From: Streptomyces endocoffeicus
GTDB lineage: Bacteria > Actinomycetota > Actinomycetes > Streptomycetales > Streptomycetaceae
Reading direction: 5' to 3'
Assembly (NCBI RefSeq): GCF_016741935.1
Contig: NZ_JAERRG010000009.1
Coordinates: 62,001-126,000 of the forward strand
DNA length: 64,000 nt
Position 1 is the stretch's first letter. Each line of letters starts with the position of its first letter. A program made the translations under genes and the position numbers. The notes below the pieces were generated by a model. It saw only the letters and a program-made list of their open reading frames with translations. It did no database searches and was not told the DNA's origin. Positions 8,795 to 16,313 of the stretch are shown piece after piece.

Positions 8795-9874
8795 ATGCGC
8801 TGGGACAACCTGACCCGAGACGACACGGCGGCCGCCCCGGCCCTCTTCGCCGCGGACGCGGTGACCACCCGGACCTTCGACACCCCGGAGTTCCGCGGGA
8901 TCACCTTCCACGAGATCCGGGCGCGCTCGATCGTCAATCGGGTGCCCGGGGCCTCCCGGATGCCGTTCGAGTGGACGGTGAATCCGTACCGCGGCTGCTC
9001 CCACGCCTGCGTCTACTGCTTCGCGCGCAAGACCCACAGCTATCTCGACCTGGACACCGGGATCGGCTTCGACTCCCAGATCGTGGTGAAGACCAACGCG
9101 CCGGAGCTGCTCCGCCGCGAGCTCGCCTCCCGCCGCTGGACCGGCGAGCACATCGCCATGGGCACCAACGTGGACTGCTACCAGCGTGCCGAGGGCCGGT
9201 ACCGGCTCATGCCCGGCATCCTTACGGCGCTCGCGGAGCGCGCCAACCCCTTCTCGATCCTCACCAAGGGCACCCTGATCCTGCGCGATCTGGAGCTGCT
9301 GCGGTGGGCGTCGCGCGTCACCGACATCGGCGTCTCGGTCTCGGTCGGCTTCACCGACGGCGAGCTGTGGCGCACCGTCGAACCGGGCACGCCCTCGCCC
9401 GAGCGGCGCCTGGACGTCGTACGGACGCTGTCCTCCCACGGGATCCCGTGCGGTGTGCTGATGGCCCCGGTGATCCCCTTCCTCGGCGACGCCCCCGAGC
9501 AGCTGCGGGCCACCGTAAGGGCGATCGCGGAGGCCGGCGCCAGCTCCGTGACCCCGCTGGTGCTCCATCTGCGCCCGGGCGCCCGTGAGTGGTTCAGCGC
9601 CTGGCTCACCCACCACCACCCCAGGCTGCTGCGGCGGTACGACGCGCTGTACGAGGGCGGGTCCTACGCCCCGAAGTGGTACCAGCGGCGGATCACCGGG
9701 ATGGTGCACGACTTCGCCGCCGAGTACGGCATCGGACCGTACGCGTCGGGCACCCACCGCAATGTGCCCGACAAGCCGGACGCCCGGACCGAAGGGGACG
9801 CCCGGAACGCCCGGACCGAAGAGGAGCGGGACGCCCGGTCCGACTCGCCGCCGGCCCAGCTGTCACTGCTCTGA
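8795..9874 (+). CDS. Rv2578c-family radical SAM protein
   Basis: A 359-residue protein from the ATG at 8795, chosen because CGGAGGTGCCTGCG precedes it. The radical SAM cluster motif CxxxCxxC is C68-C72-C75 in YRGCSHACVYCFARKTH. Downstream, DSQIVVKTNAPELLRREL and MGTNVDCYQRAEGRYRL match the spore-photoproduct-lyase-like SplB/Rv2578c group. The reaction of this subgroup is not established to my knowledge. The LexA-like box upstream suggests induction by DNA damage and a repair-related role (inference). The C-terminal 40 residues are a low-complexity tail rich in DAR and RTE. Convergent with the HEAT gene, 20 bp away. Confidence 0.9.
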   Translation: MRWDNLTRDDTAAAPALFAADAVTTRTFDTPEFRGITFHEIRARSIVNRVPGASRMPFEWTVNPYRGCSHACVYCFARKTHSYLDLDTGIGFDSQIVVKTNAPELLRRELASRRWTGEHIAMGTNVDCYQRAEGRYRLMPGILTALAERANPFSILTKGTLILRDLELLRWASRVTDIGVSVSVGFTDGELWRTVEPGTPSPERRLDVVRTLSSHGIPCGVLMAPVIPFLGDAPEQLRATVRAIAEAGASSVTPLVLHLRPGAREWFSAWLTHHHPRLLRRYDALYEGGSYAPKWYQRRITGMVHDFAAEYGIGPYASGTHRNVPDKPDARTEGDARNARTEEERDARSDSPPAQLSLL

Positions 9875-9894
9875 AGACCCGCCCCCGCTCCCTC

Positions 9895-10575
9895 TCACGG
9901 CACCCGCGCCTCACCCACCTTCTCCGCCGCGCCGCCCTGGCCCGCCGGCTCCGGCGCGCCCCCGCCGGTGACGGCGCCCTCGCCGGTGATCCGGGCCAGC
10001 GCGGCGGCGGCCGCCGCGCTGAGGCGTATGTGCTGGGCGGCGGCGGTCAGGGCCGGGATGGCGCGCTCGTCGCCGATCGCGCCCAGGCCCTCCACGCAGG
10101 CGCGGGCGATCGCCCAGTGCCGGTCGCGGGCCGCCAACTGCCGTTCCAGGGCGGCCACCAGGGCCGGTACGGACTCGGGGGCCCGCAGCTCCACCAGCAG
10201 CCGGATGGGGTGCAGGGAGTACGCGGTGCGCAGCGGGTTCGTGGCCAGGGCGGCGGCGGCCCGCGCGGTGCGCGGATCGCCGAGCCGGGCCAGCACCCGG
10301 GCGGCGGTCGCACAGCGGGCCGGCTCGCGGTAGTTGAGCAGGAGGACAAGGGTTTCGAAGGCCCGGCGGTCTCCGGCGCTGCCGAGCACGAAGGCGGCCG
10401 TCTCCCGGGCCCACAGCGGCTGCTCCGGCGCGACGAGGATGCGGGCCAGCTGTTCACGCGCGGCGGGGGTGCCCTGGCGCACGAGCGCGAGCAGCGAGGC
10501 ATGGGCCGCGGTTTCCTGGGGGGTTGGGAGCGAGGCCCGTACCCGCTCCGTCAGCGTCCGGAATTCATCGTCCAT
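9895..10575 (-). CDS. HEAT-repeat domain protein
   Basis: 226 residues of alpha-alpha repeats: ETAAFVLGSAGDRRAFETLVLLL, CATAARVLARLGDPRTARAA and WAIARACVEGLGAIGDERAIPAL show the helix-turn-helix D-R/P pattern of HEAT/PBS lyase-like repeats. Such proteins are usually scaffolds; there is no catalytic motif. The ATG at 10575 has GGGGAGACCTCGT before it. Its start faces the start of the 3-hydroxyacyl-CoA dehydrogenase, so the 393-bp gap holds divergent promoters. Confidence 0.82.
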   Translation of the reverse strand: MDDEFRTLTERVRASLPTPQETAAHASLLALVRQGTPAAREQLARILVAPEQPLWARETAAFVLGSAGDRRAFETLVLLLNYREPARCATAARVLARLGDPRTARAAAALATNPLRTAYSLHPIRLLVELRAPESVPALVAALERQLAARDRHWAIARACVEGLGAIGDERAIPALTAAAQHIRLSAAAAAALARITGEGAVTGGGAPEPAGQGGAAEKVGEARVP

Positions 10576-10968
10576 ACGAGGTCTCCCCTCCCCGGTGGGC
10601 CGCGTTCCGGCACGGCCTCACTTTGAGCTCTGGCATCTTGGTTACCCACGAGTTAATATGGCGACACGAGCAGCACCCCTGCTCCGGCGGCCTGGTGACG
10701 CAGCCGCCTTGTGTGACGTCGGTTCGGCATTCCAGAACAGCAGTTGAGGCATGGCCCCGGGACAGGGCCGGCCGCGTGTCTCCCACGGGCAGTTTCCTCC
10801 GTGCGGCGCTGTCCGTAAGGGAGCGTGCAAGCCCTTCCATCGGGGATTTGTGTCAGCCGAGTCAGCCCCCCGCGCGTGCGTGGCGTGAACGGCAGCAGTG
10901 GCATGACACGAGCTCCCCTCAGTCGTCACTTCATCCCCGCGTCCGGGGAACACCCTCTGGAGTCCGCG
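10576..10968. other. Divergent intergenic region between HEAT gene and fatty-acyl dehydrogenase
   Basis: A 393-bp gap with no convincing gene. A 29-codon frame at 10658-10747 has a start codon but no ribosome site. The only local AT-rich patch is at 10638-10660 and holds the operator-like sequence listed separately. The rest looks like a long untranslated leader for the dehydrogenase. Confidence 0.5.
10640..10659. promoter_or_regulatory. Imperfect palindrome with overlapping -10-like TAATAT
   Basis: GTTACCCACGAGTTAAT is close to the inverted repeat TTAC-N5/7-GTAA and resembles TetR-family operators found upstream of acyl-CoA metabolism genes in actinomycetes. TAATAT (10654-10659) could be a -10. 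No good -35 lies at the right distance. A natural candidate regulator is the TetR gene at 12923, immediately downstream of the controlled gene. Confidence 0.35.
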
Positions 10969-12807
10969 ATGGACCGTCTCCCACACACCGGCGTCAGCAC
11001 TACGTCCCCCTCTGATCTCTCCCCCTCCCGGGCCCCGCTCACTACTGTCGCCGTCGTCGGGCTCGGCACAATGGGCACCGGCATCGCCGAGACCCTGGCC
11101 CGGGCGGGCCGCGAGGTGATCGGTATCGACATCGACGAAGGCGCCTGCCGCCGAGCCGTCACCGCGCTCGAGGTCGCCACCGCCCGCGCCGTGCACCGCG
11201 AGCGGATCAGCGAGCGGGAGCGGGCCGGGATCCTCGACCGCTTCCGCGTCTCCACCGATCTGCGCGCCGCCGCCGGCGCGGAGCTGGTGATCGAGGTGGT
11301 GCCGGAGGACTACGACACCAAGCACGGGGTCTTCGCCGAGCTGGACACCGTGGTCAGCCCCGCCGCGATCCTCGCGACCGGCACCAACGCGCTGTCGGTG
11401 ACCCGGCTGGCCGCCGAGTCCGCCCATCCGGAGCGGGTCCTGGGTCTGCACTTCTTCAATCCGGCGCCCGCGATGAAGCTCGTCGAGATCGTCTCCAGCG
11501 TGCTGACCGCCCCCGCGGCCGTCGAGGCGGTCACCGCGCTCGCCCACGACCTGGGCAAGGAGCCGGTGGCGCTCGGCGACCGGCCCGGGTTCGTCGCCGA
11601 CGGGCTGCTGTTCGGCTATCTCAACCAGGCCGCCGCGATGTACGAGGCCAAGTACGCGGCGCGGGAGGACATCGACGCCGCGATGAAGCTCGGCTGCGGG
11701 CTGCCGATGGGCCCGCTGGCCCTGCTCGACCTGATCGGCGTCGACACCGCCCGTACCGTCCTGGAGGCCATGTACGCCGCCTCCGGCGACCGGCTGCACG
11801 CGCCCGCGCCCATCCTGGGGCAGCTCGCCCAGGCCGGACTCACCGGCCGTAAGGCGGGCCGCGGCTTCTACACGTACGAGGCGCCGGGCAGCGGCAGCGT
11901 CGTCCCCGACGCCGCGACGGCCGAGGTGGGGCACTCCACGGAAGGGGCCCGCCCCGTGCGCGCCGTCGGCGTCGCCGGCTCGGGCACGATGGCCTCCGGG
12001 ATCGCCGAGGTCTTCGCCAAGGCGGGCCTGGAGGTGGTGCTGGCCGGCCGGACCCTGGAGAAGGCCGCGGCGGCGAAGGCGCGCATAGGGAAATCCCTGA
12101 AAAGGTCGGTGTCCAAGGGGCGGATGACCGAGCAGGTCCGGGAGCAGGCGCTGGCGCGGATCACCCCGGCCGACGCGCTTGACGCGTTCGCCGACGTGGA
12201 CCTGGCCGTGGAGGCGGTGGCCGAGGACCTGGTGGTCAAGCAGGAGCTGTTCCGGGTGCTGGACAAGGTCTGCAAACCGGGCGCGGTGCTGGCCACGACC
12301 ACCTCCTCGCTGCCGGTCGTCGCCTGCGCGCGGGTGACCTCGCGCCCGCAGGACGTGGTGGGCCTGCACTTCTTCAACCCGGCGCCCGCGATGAAGCTGG
12401 TCGAGGTGGTGCACACCGTGCTGACCGCGGACGATGTGCGCGCGACCGCGCACGCGGTGTGCGCGGCGGTGCGCAAACACCCGGTGGACTGCGGCGACCG
12501 GGCGGGCTTCATCGTGAACGCCCTGCTGTTCCCGTACCTCAACAACGCCGTGAAGATGGTCCAGGAGCACTACGCCACCCCGGACGCCATCGACGCCGCG
12601 ATGAAGCTGGGCGGCGGCTATCCGATGGGCCCCTTCGAACTGCTCGACGTCGTGGGGCTCGATGTGTCGCTGGCCATCGAGCAGGTGCTGCACCGGGAGT
12701 TCCGTGAGCCGGGCCTGGCGCCGGCGCCGCTGCTGGAGCATCTGGTGGCCGCCGGGTGCCTCGGCCGCAAGACCGGGCGCGGCTTCCGCGAGTATGCCAA
12801 AGCCTGA
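10969..12807 (+). CDS. 3-hydroxyacyl-CoA (3-hydroxybutyryl-CoA) dehydrogenase, tandemly duplicated
   Basis: 612 residues from the ATG at 10969 (GGAG 6 nt upstream). The protein consists of two complete 3HCDH units. Unit 1 has the NAD-binding loop GLGTMGTGIAE (31-41), HFFNPAPAMKLVEI and a C-terminal unit ending KAGRGFYTYE; unit 2 repeats GSGTMASGIAEVF (about 335), HFFNPAPAMKLVEV and KTGRGFREYA. Both keep the catalytic histidine region, so both may be active. It oxidises or forms 3-hydroxyacyl-CoA with NAD. Next to ccr and the mutase it probably supplies the acetoacetyl-/3-hydroxybutyryl-CoA step of the ethylmalonyl-CoA route. The CDS at 12923 is the likely regulator. Confidence 0.9.
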   Translation: MDRLPHTGVSTTSPSDLSPSRAPLTTVAVVGLGTMGTGIAETLARAGREVIGIDIDEGACRRAVTALEVATARAVHRERISERERAGILDRFRVSTDLRAAAGAELVIEVVPEDYDTKHGVFAELDTVVSPAAILATGTNALSVTRLAAESAHPERVLGLHFFNPAPAMKLVEIVSSVLTAPAAVEAVTALAHDLGKEPVALGDRPGFVADGLLFGYLNQAAAMYEAKYAAREDIDAAMKLGCGLPMGPLALLDLIGVDTARTVLEAMYAASGDRLHAPAPILGQLAQAGLTGRKAGRGFYTYEAPGSGSVVPDAATAEVGHSTEGARPVRAVGVAGSGTMASGIAEVFAKAGLEVVLAGRTLEKAAAAKARIGKSLKRSVSKGRMTEQVREQALARITPADALDAFADVDLAVEAVAEDLVVKQELFRVLDKVCKPGAVLATTTSSLPVVACARVTSRPQDVVGLHFFNPAPAMKLVEVVHTVLTADDVRATAHAVCAAVRKHPVDCGDRAGFIVNALLFPYLNNAVKMVQEHYATPDAIDAAMKLGGGYPMGPFELLDVVGLDVSLAIEQVLHREFREPGLAPAPLLEHLVAAGCLGRKTGRGFREYAKA

Positions 12808-12910
12808 GTACGCCTCCGGGTGGGGCGGACCGTCTGACTCCAGTACCCGGTGGGGCGGGCTGCTGGAGCCGTCCATCGGTCTGCCCCCGCACCGGCACTC
12901 ACAAGCGTGT

Positions 12911-12916
12911 TACGTT
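12911..12916 (+). promoter_or_regulatory. Putative -10 of a leaderless promoter for tetR
   Basis: TACGTT ends 6 nt before the ATG at 12923, and there is no ribosome site upstream of that ATG. This spacing fits leaderless transcripts starting at the A of the start codon. No clear -35 is seen. Confidence 0.4.
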
Positions 12917-12922
12917 CCCCAC

Positions 12923-13747
12923 ATGTCCCAGCCCGTGAAGGCCACGCGTACGGAGCGTACGAAACGAACCCCCTCATCCGGCGGCGGTGAGAGCGCGGGA
13001 AGCCGCCGCGCCGCGGCTCAGCGTCTGTCCATGCGCCGCAAACTCGCGGCCGCGGCGATGGAGTTGTTCGCGACGCAGGGGTACGAGGCGACGACCGTCG
13101 ACGAGATCGCGGCCACGGCGGGGGTGGCCCGGCGCACCTTCTTCCGGCACTTCCGCTCCAAGGAAGAGGCGATCTTCCCGGACCACGACGACACGCTGGT
13201 GCGGGCGGCGGCGGTGCTGGACGCGGCGCCTCCGCATGAGAACCCCCTGGACACCGTGTGCCGCGGGATCAAGGAGGTCATGCGGATGTACGCGGCCTCA
13301 CCGGGCGTCTCCGTGGAGCGCTACCAGCTGACCCGTGAGGTACCGGCGCTGCGGGAGCGGGAGATCGCCTCGGTGGCCCGCTATGAGCGGCTGTTCACCC
13401 GCTATCTGCTGGGCCACTTCGACGAGGGCGCCCACCACGACGGCGACGACGATCCGCTGCTGGCCGAGGTCGCCGCGTCGGCCGTGGTCACGGCCCACAA
13501 CCATGTGCTGCGGCGCTGGCTGCGGGCGGGCGGCCAGGGCGATCTGGAGTCCCAGCTGGACCACGCCTTCGCGATCGTCCGCGAGACCTTCGGGAGCGGC
13601 ATCGGGGGACGCCCCGCCGTGGCCGGCGGGCGCCCCGCGGCGGCGGTCTCGGCGTCGGAGAAGGACGAGGTGGTGGTGATGGTGGCACGGACGGACGCGC
13701 CGCTGACGGAGGTCATGCGGACGATCAAGGAAGCGTTGCAGCGCTAG
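12923..13747 (+). CDS. TetR family transcriptional regulator
   Basis: 274 residues. After a basic N-terminal tail of about 30 residues, the helix-turn-helix is MELFATQGYEATTVDEIA followed by GVARRTFFRHFRSKEEAIF. The ligand-binding half is divergent, as usual in this family. It lies 115 bp after the duplicated dehydrogenase and, in Streptomyces genomes I recall, a regulator sits in this position next to ccr. It may control the ethylmalonyl-CoA genes or the dehydrogenase; that is inference from position. Here the downstream neighbour is not ccr but a repeat array and glycosidase genes. Confidence 0.9.
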   Translation: MSQPVKATRTERTKRTPSSGGGESAGSRRAAAQRLSMRRKLAAAAMELFATQGYEATTVDEIAATAGVARRTFFRHFRSKEEAIFPDHDDTLVRAAAVLDAAPPHENPLDTVCRGIKEVMRMYAASPGVSVERYQLTREVPALREREIASVARYERLFTRYLLGHFDEGAHHDGDDDPLLAEVAASAVVTAHNHVLRRWLRAGGQGDLESQLDHAFAIVRETFGSGIGGRPAVAGGRPAAAVSASEKDEVVVMVARTDAPLTEVMRTIKEALQR

Positions 13748-14313
13748 CGCTGCGGTTTGGGGTTCGCTGGTTCTGGGCTGGCCCCGGGGGCCCGGTGACC
13801 CTTGTCTTGGGCTGGGGTCGCCCGCCCATGCGGATAGTTCGGCACCGCCGGACTCCGCCGTCGGGCGTCTCGCCGTCGCGGCGGGAGGAAGGGCGGCACC
13901 CGCCCCCGCGAGCAGGCTCCGGACCGGTCCGGGCTCGCCTCCGGGGCCCGGGCCCGCCCATGCGATGGGTTCGGCACCGCCGGACTGCGCCGTCGGGCGT
14001 CTCGCCGTCGCGGCGGGGAGGAGGGGCGGCACCCGCCCCTCCCACACCCACCGGCAGGCCCCGGGCCCGGTGGCCCCGCCGAGCAGGCGGTTCGGCACCG
14101 CCGGACTGCGCCGTCGGGCGACCCTCCATCGCGGCGGGAGGAAGGGCGGCTCCCGCCCCCGCAGGCAGGCTCCGCGCCGCGTCGATCCGAGCTCGGCCCC
14201 TCCCGCCTCGCCGTCGCGGTGGGGACGAGGGGCGGCACCCGCCCCCCACAGGCGGGCCCCGCCCGGGCCGCGCTTGCGCCGCCCCGGTGCGGGGCGGCGC
14301 GGGCGCGGGCGGC
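13748..14313. other. Convergent intergenic region occupied by a repeat array
   Basis: 566 bp between the ends of tetR and the GH97 gene without a gene. Most of it is the direct-repeat array listed next; flanking bases show nothing more. Confidence 0.7.
13838..14270. repeat. Array of about 120-130-bp direct repeats carrying hairpins
   Basis: Three long copies and one shorter copy. GTTCGGCACCGCCGGACT begins at 13838, 13969 and 14090. The internal CGCCGTCGCGGCGGG or a variant begins at 13871, 14003, 14124 and 14209, giving spacings of 132, 121 and 85 bp. Each copy contains GGGCGGCACCCGCCC, a hairpin with a 6-7 bp stem. The array lies between two convergent gene ends, so repeated bidirectional terminators are one reading; an expanded noncoding element is another. 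Copies differ by scattered substitutions and small indels. Confidence 0.85.
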
Positions 14314-16164
14314 TCAGCCGGTTTTGGTCAGCTTCGCCGCGAAGCCGCCGTTCTTCGGGACGTCCACCTTGAGCCGTGAGGTCGCCGTGACCTCCTGGGT
14401 TTCGGTGACGACCTTGCCGTCGGGGCCGTCCTTCCACACCTCGATCCGCCAGTCGCCCTTGCCGAGGAAGTTCAGCGGCTCGTCCAGCGTGCGGGCCTCG
14501 CCCGAGGTGATCGCGCCCAGGTACCAGGTGTCGCCGGAGCGGCGGGCCAGGACGGCGCGGTCGCCGGGGTCGCCGTCGACCAGCTTTGTGTCGTCCCACA
14601 CCGTGGGCACCTGGTTCAGGAACTTCAGCTCGAGTGGCCTGCTCTCGTACGACTCGACGCTGTCGGCGAAGTGCTGCACCCCGGACTCGTAGACGACCGA
14701 CAGCGCGAGTTCGGCCGCGTCACTCGTGGGCCGCACACCGGTGAAGGTCACCGGGGTGAAGTCCATGGGCCCGATGAGGTTCCGGGTGAAGGGCAGCGTC
14801 GTGTAGTGCGCGGCCGGGAAGGGCTGGCGGCCCGGCTTGGGGCGGGTGCCCTCGGCGCCCTTGACCGCCTCGACGCTCATCATCTGCGGCCAGGTCCGCT
14901 CCTGGCCACGCGGGATGGTGGCGCCGTGGAAGTTCAGCATGAGCTGGTGCTTGGCACTGTCCTTGAAGACCCCGTCGTACCAGCGCATCCGGTCCTGGCC
15001 GTCCGACTCCAGGAAGTCGATCTTCAGCCCGGCGATCCCCCAGGACTTGTACTGCGGGAACAGCCGGTCCCGCTCGCTCTGCTGGTCGATGGTCTGCCAG
15101 CGCACCCAGGCCCAGACGCCGACGCCCTTCTCCTTGGCGTACGCGGTCAGCTCGGGCATCCAGTCGTTGCTCCAGCCGGAGTCCACCAGGATGTACTCCC
15201 AGCCCTCGCGCGCCGCGAAGTCCACGAACTTCTTCTGGGCGTCCAGGCTGGTCGGGCTCTGCCCGTCCGACCACCAGGACCAGGCCGCCCGGCCCGGTTT
15301 GATCCATGAGGTGTCGGCGACCTTGGAGGGGGCGGCCAGATCGGTCGGCAGATCGCTCTCGGTGACGGTGGCGAGGTCACCGATGACCATGGTCCGCCAG
15401 GGGGTGGTCAGCCCGGGGCCGCTGACCTCGGCGGGGTCGGGGAGGGTGAGCTTGAAGCGGTCGGTGGCGGAGTCGAGGGTGAGCCGGGAGCCGCCGTAGG
15501 AGCTGTTGAGGTCCGCCTCCTCGATCAGCATCCAGCTGGAGCCGATGTGGAAGAGCGACGGATAGCCGTAGTCGCCCGACTTGGCGTCGGCCACCGTGCC
15601 GTGGTCATGGGCGGACTCGTAGTCCTGGCGACCGTTGTCGTACGGCAGCAGGAAGGAGTCGGCGGACGGCGGGACGGCGTACTCGGTGCTCTCGCCGAGC
15701 ACGGTGACGGTCCCCTTGTCCGGCAGCACATAGCGGTAGGCCAGCCCGTCGGCCGAGACCCGGATGACCACCTTCAGCGTCCGTCCGTCCTTGCGGAAGG
15801 TGAAGGTCGACTCGGAGGCGTCGGAGGTGTGCTGGGTGCGGCGGCCGGTGGTGGTCGTGTAGGTCTCGTGGACCTTACGGTCGCTGCGCCCCGCGAACCG
15901 CAAGCCCTTGCTGAAATCGGTCTCGGCGGTGCGGATGCCCAGGCCCGACGGCCGGAGAACGGTGGTGGAGCCATGGCGTGCGGCCAGTGTCAGCGCGCCC
16001 TCGTTGTTCAGCTTGAGCTCGCCGCTGACCTGCCCCTTTCCGGTCAGCCGCCAGTCCTGCGCACGACCGTCCGATGCCGCCGCCGCCCGGAGCGGCACCA
16101 GCACGGCGGCCGCGCAGGCGAGGGCGGCCACGGCTCTGGTGACCTTTGATCGTGCCGTATGCAT
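14314..16164 (-). CDS. Secreted glycoside hydrolase family 97 protein (probable alpha-galactosidase/alpha-glucosidase)
   Basis: 616 residues from the ATG at 16164, preceded by GAGGAGGAACG. The N-terminus is a Sec signal peptide (basic MHTARSKVTR, hydrophobic core, cleavage near AAAASDG). The N-terminal super-sandwich is followed by the catalytic barrel: RAAWSWWSDG, YILVDSGWSNDW, GVGVWAWVRW, GLKIDFLESDGQD and MMSVEAVKGAEG. The aspartate in KIDF (about D383) and the glutamate in SVEAV (about E430) fit the retaining alpha-galactosidase branch of GH97; I have not aligned it. It acts outside the cell on alpha-linked sugars. Divergent from the GH95 gene with a shared 149-bp control region. Confidence 0.85.
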   Translation of the reverse strand: MHTARSKVTRAVAALACAAAVLVPLRAAAASDGRAQDWRLTGKGQVSGELKLNNEGALTLAARHGSTTVLRPSGLGIRTAETDFSKGLRFAGRSDRKVHETYTTTTGRRTQHTSDASESTFTFRKDGRTLKVVIRVSADGLAYRYVLPDKGTVTVLGESTEYAVPPSADSFLLPYDNGRQDYESAHDHGTVADAKSGDYGYPSLFHIGSSWMLIEEADLNSSYGGSRLTLDSATDRFKLTLPDPAEVSGPGLTTPWRTMVIGDLATVTESDLPTDLAAPSKVADTSWIKPGRAAWSWWSDGQSPTSLDAQKKFVDFAAREGWEYILVDSGWSNDWMPELTAYAKEKGVGVWAWVRWQTIDQQSERDRLFPQYKSWGIAGLKIDFLESDGQDRMRWYDGVFKDSAKHQLMLNFHGATIPRGQERTWPQMMSVEAVKGAEGTRPKPGRQPFPAAHYTTLPFTRNLIGPMDFTPVTFTGVRPTSDAAELALSVVYESGVQHFADSVESYESRPLELKFLNQVPTVWDDTKLVDGDPGDRAVLARRSGDTWYLGAITSGEARTLDEPLNFLGKGDWRIEVWKDGPDGKVVTETQEVTATSRLKVDVPKNGGFAAKLTKTG

Positions 16165-16207
16165 CGTTCCTCCTCGTTCACCGCATCCTCGACACGGCGC
16201 TCGATAC

Positions 16208-16287
16208 ATCAGAGCAATCGGGTGCCTTGACGCATCATCAGCCCGTTTCTACGCTCCCGTCTAGCCAAATCATCGGAGCAATCTGAT
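16208..16287. promoter_or_regulatory. GH95 promoter flanked by two operator-like repeats in the GH97/GH95 divergent region
   Basis: A good promoter faces the GH95 gene: TTGACG (16227-16232), 17-bp spacer, TACGCT (16250-16255). ATCAGAGCAATCGGGT (16208-16223) lies upstream of the -35, and ATCGGAGCAATCTGAT (16272-16287) lies downstream of the predicted start. The second is a near-perfect palindrome (ATCRGA-N4-TCTGAT). Their starts are 64 bp apart, about six helical turns, which suits a repressor that loops or blocks both divergent genes. No regulator gene is adjacent. Confidence 0.55.
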
Positions 16288-16313
16288 CGCTTCGGGGACG
16301 GGAGAAGATCGGG

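Noticed and set aside
10658..10747. 29-codon small gene
   Set aside because: The start overlaps a -10/operator-like patch, there is no ribosome site and no conserved feature is visible.
13838..14270. CRISPR or tRNA array
   Set aside because: Repeats of 120-130 bp with no unique spacers and no cloverleaf; noncoding direct repeats instead.
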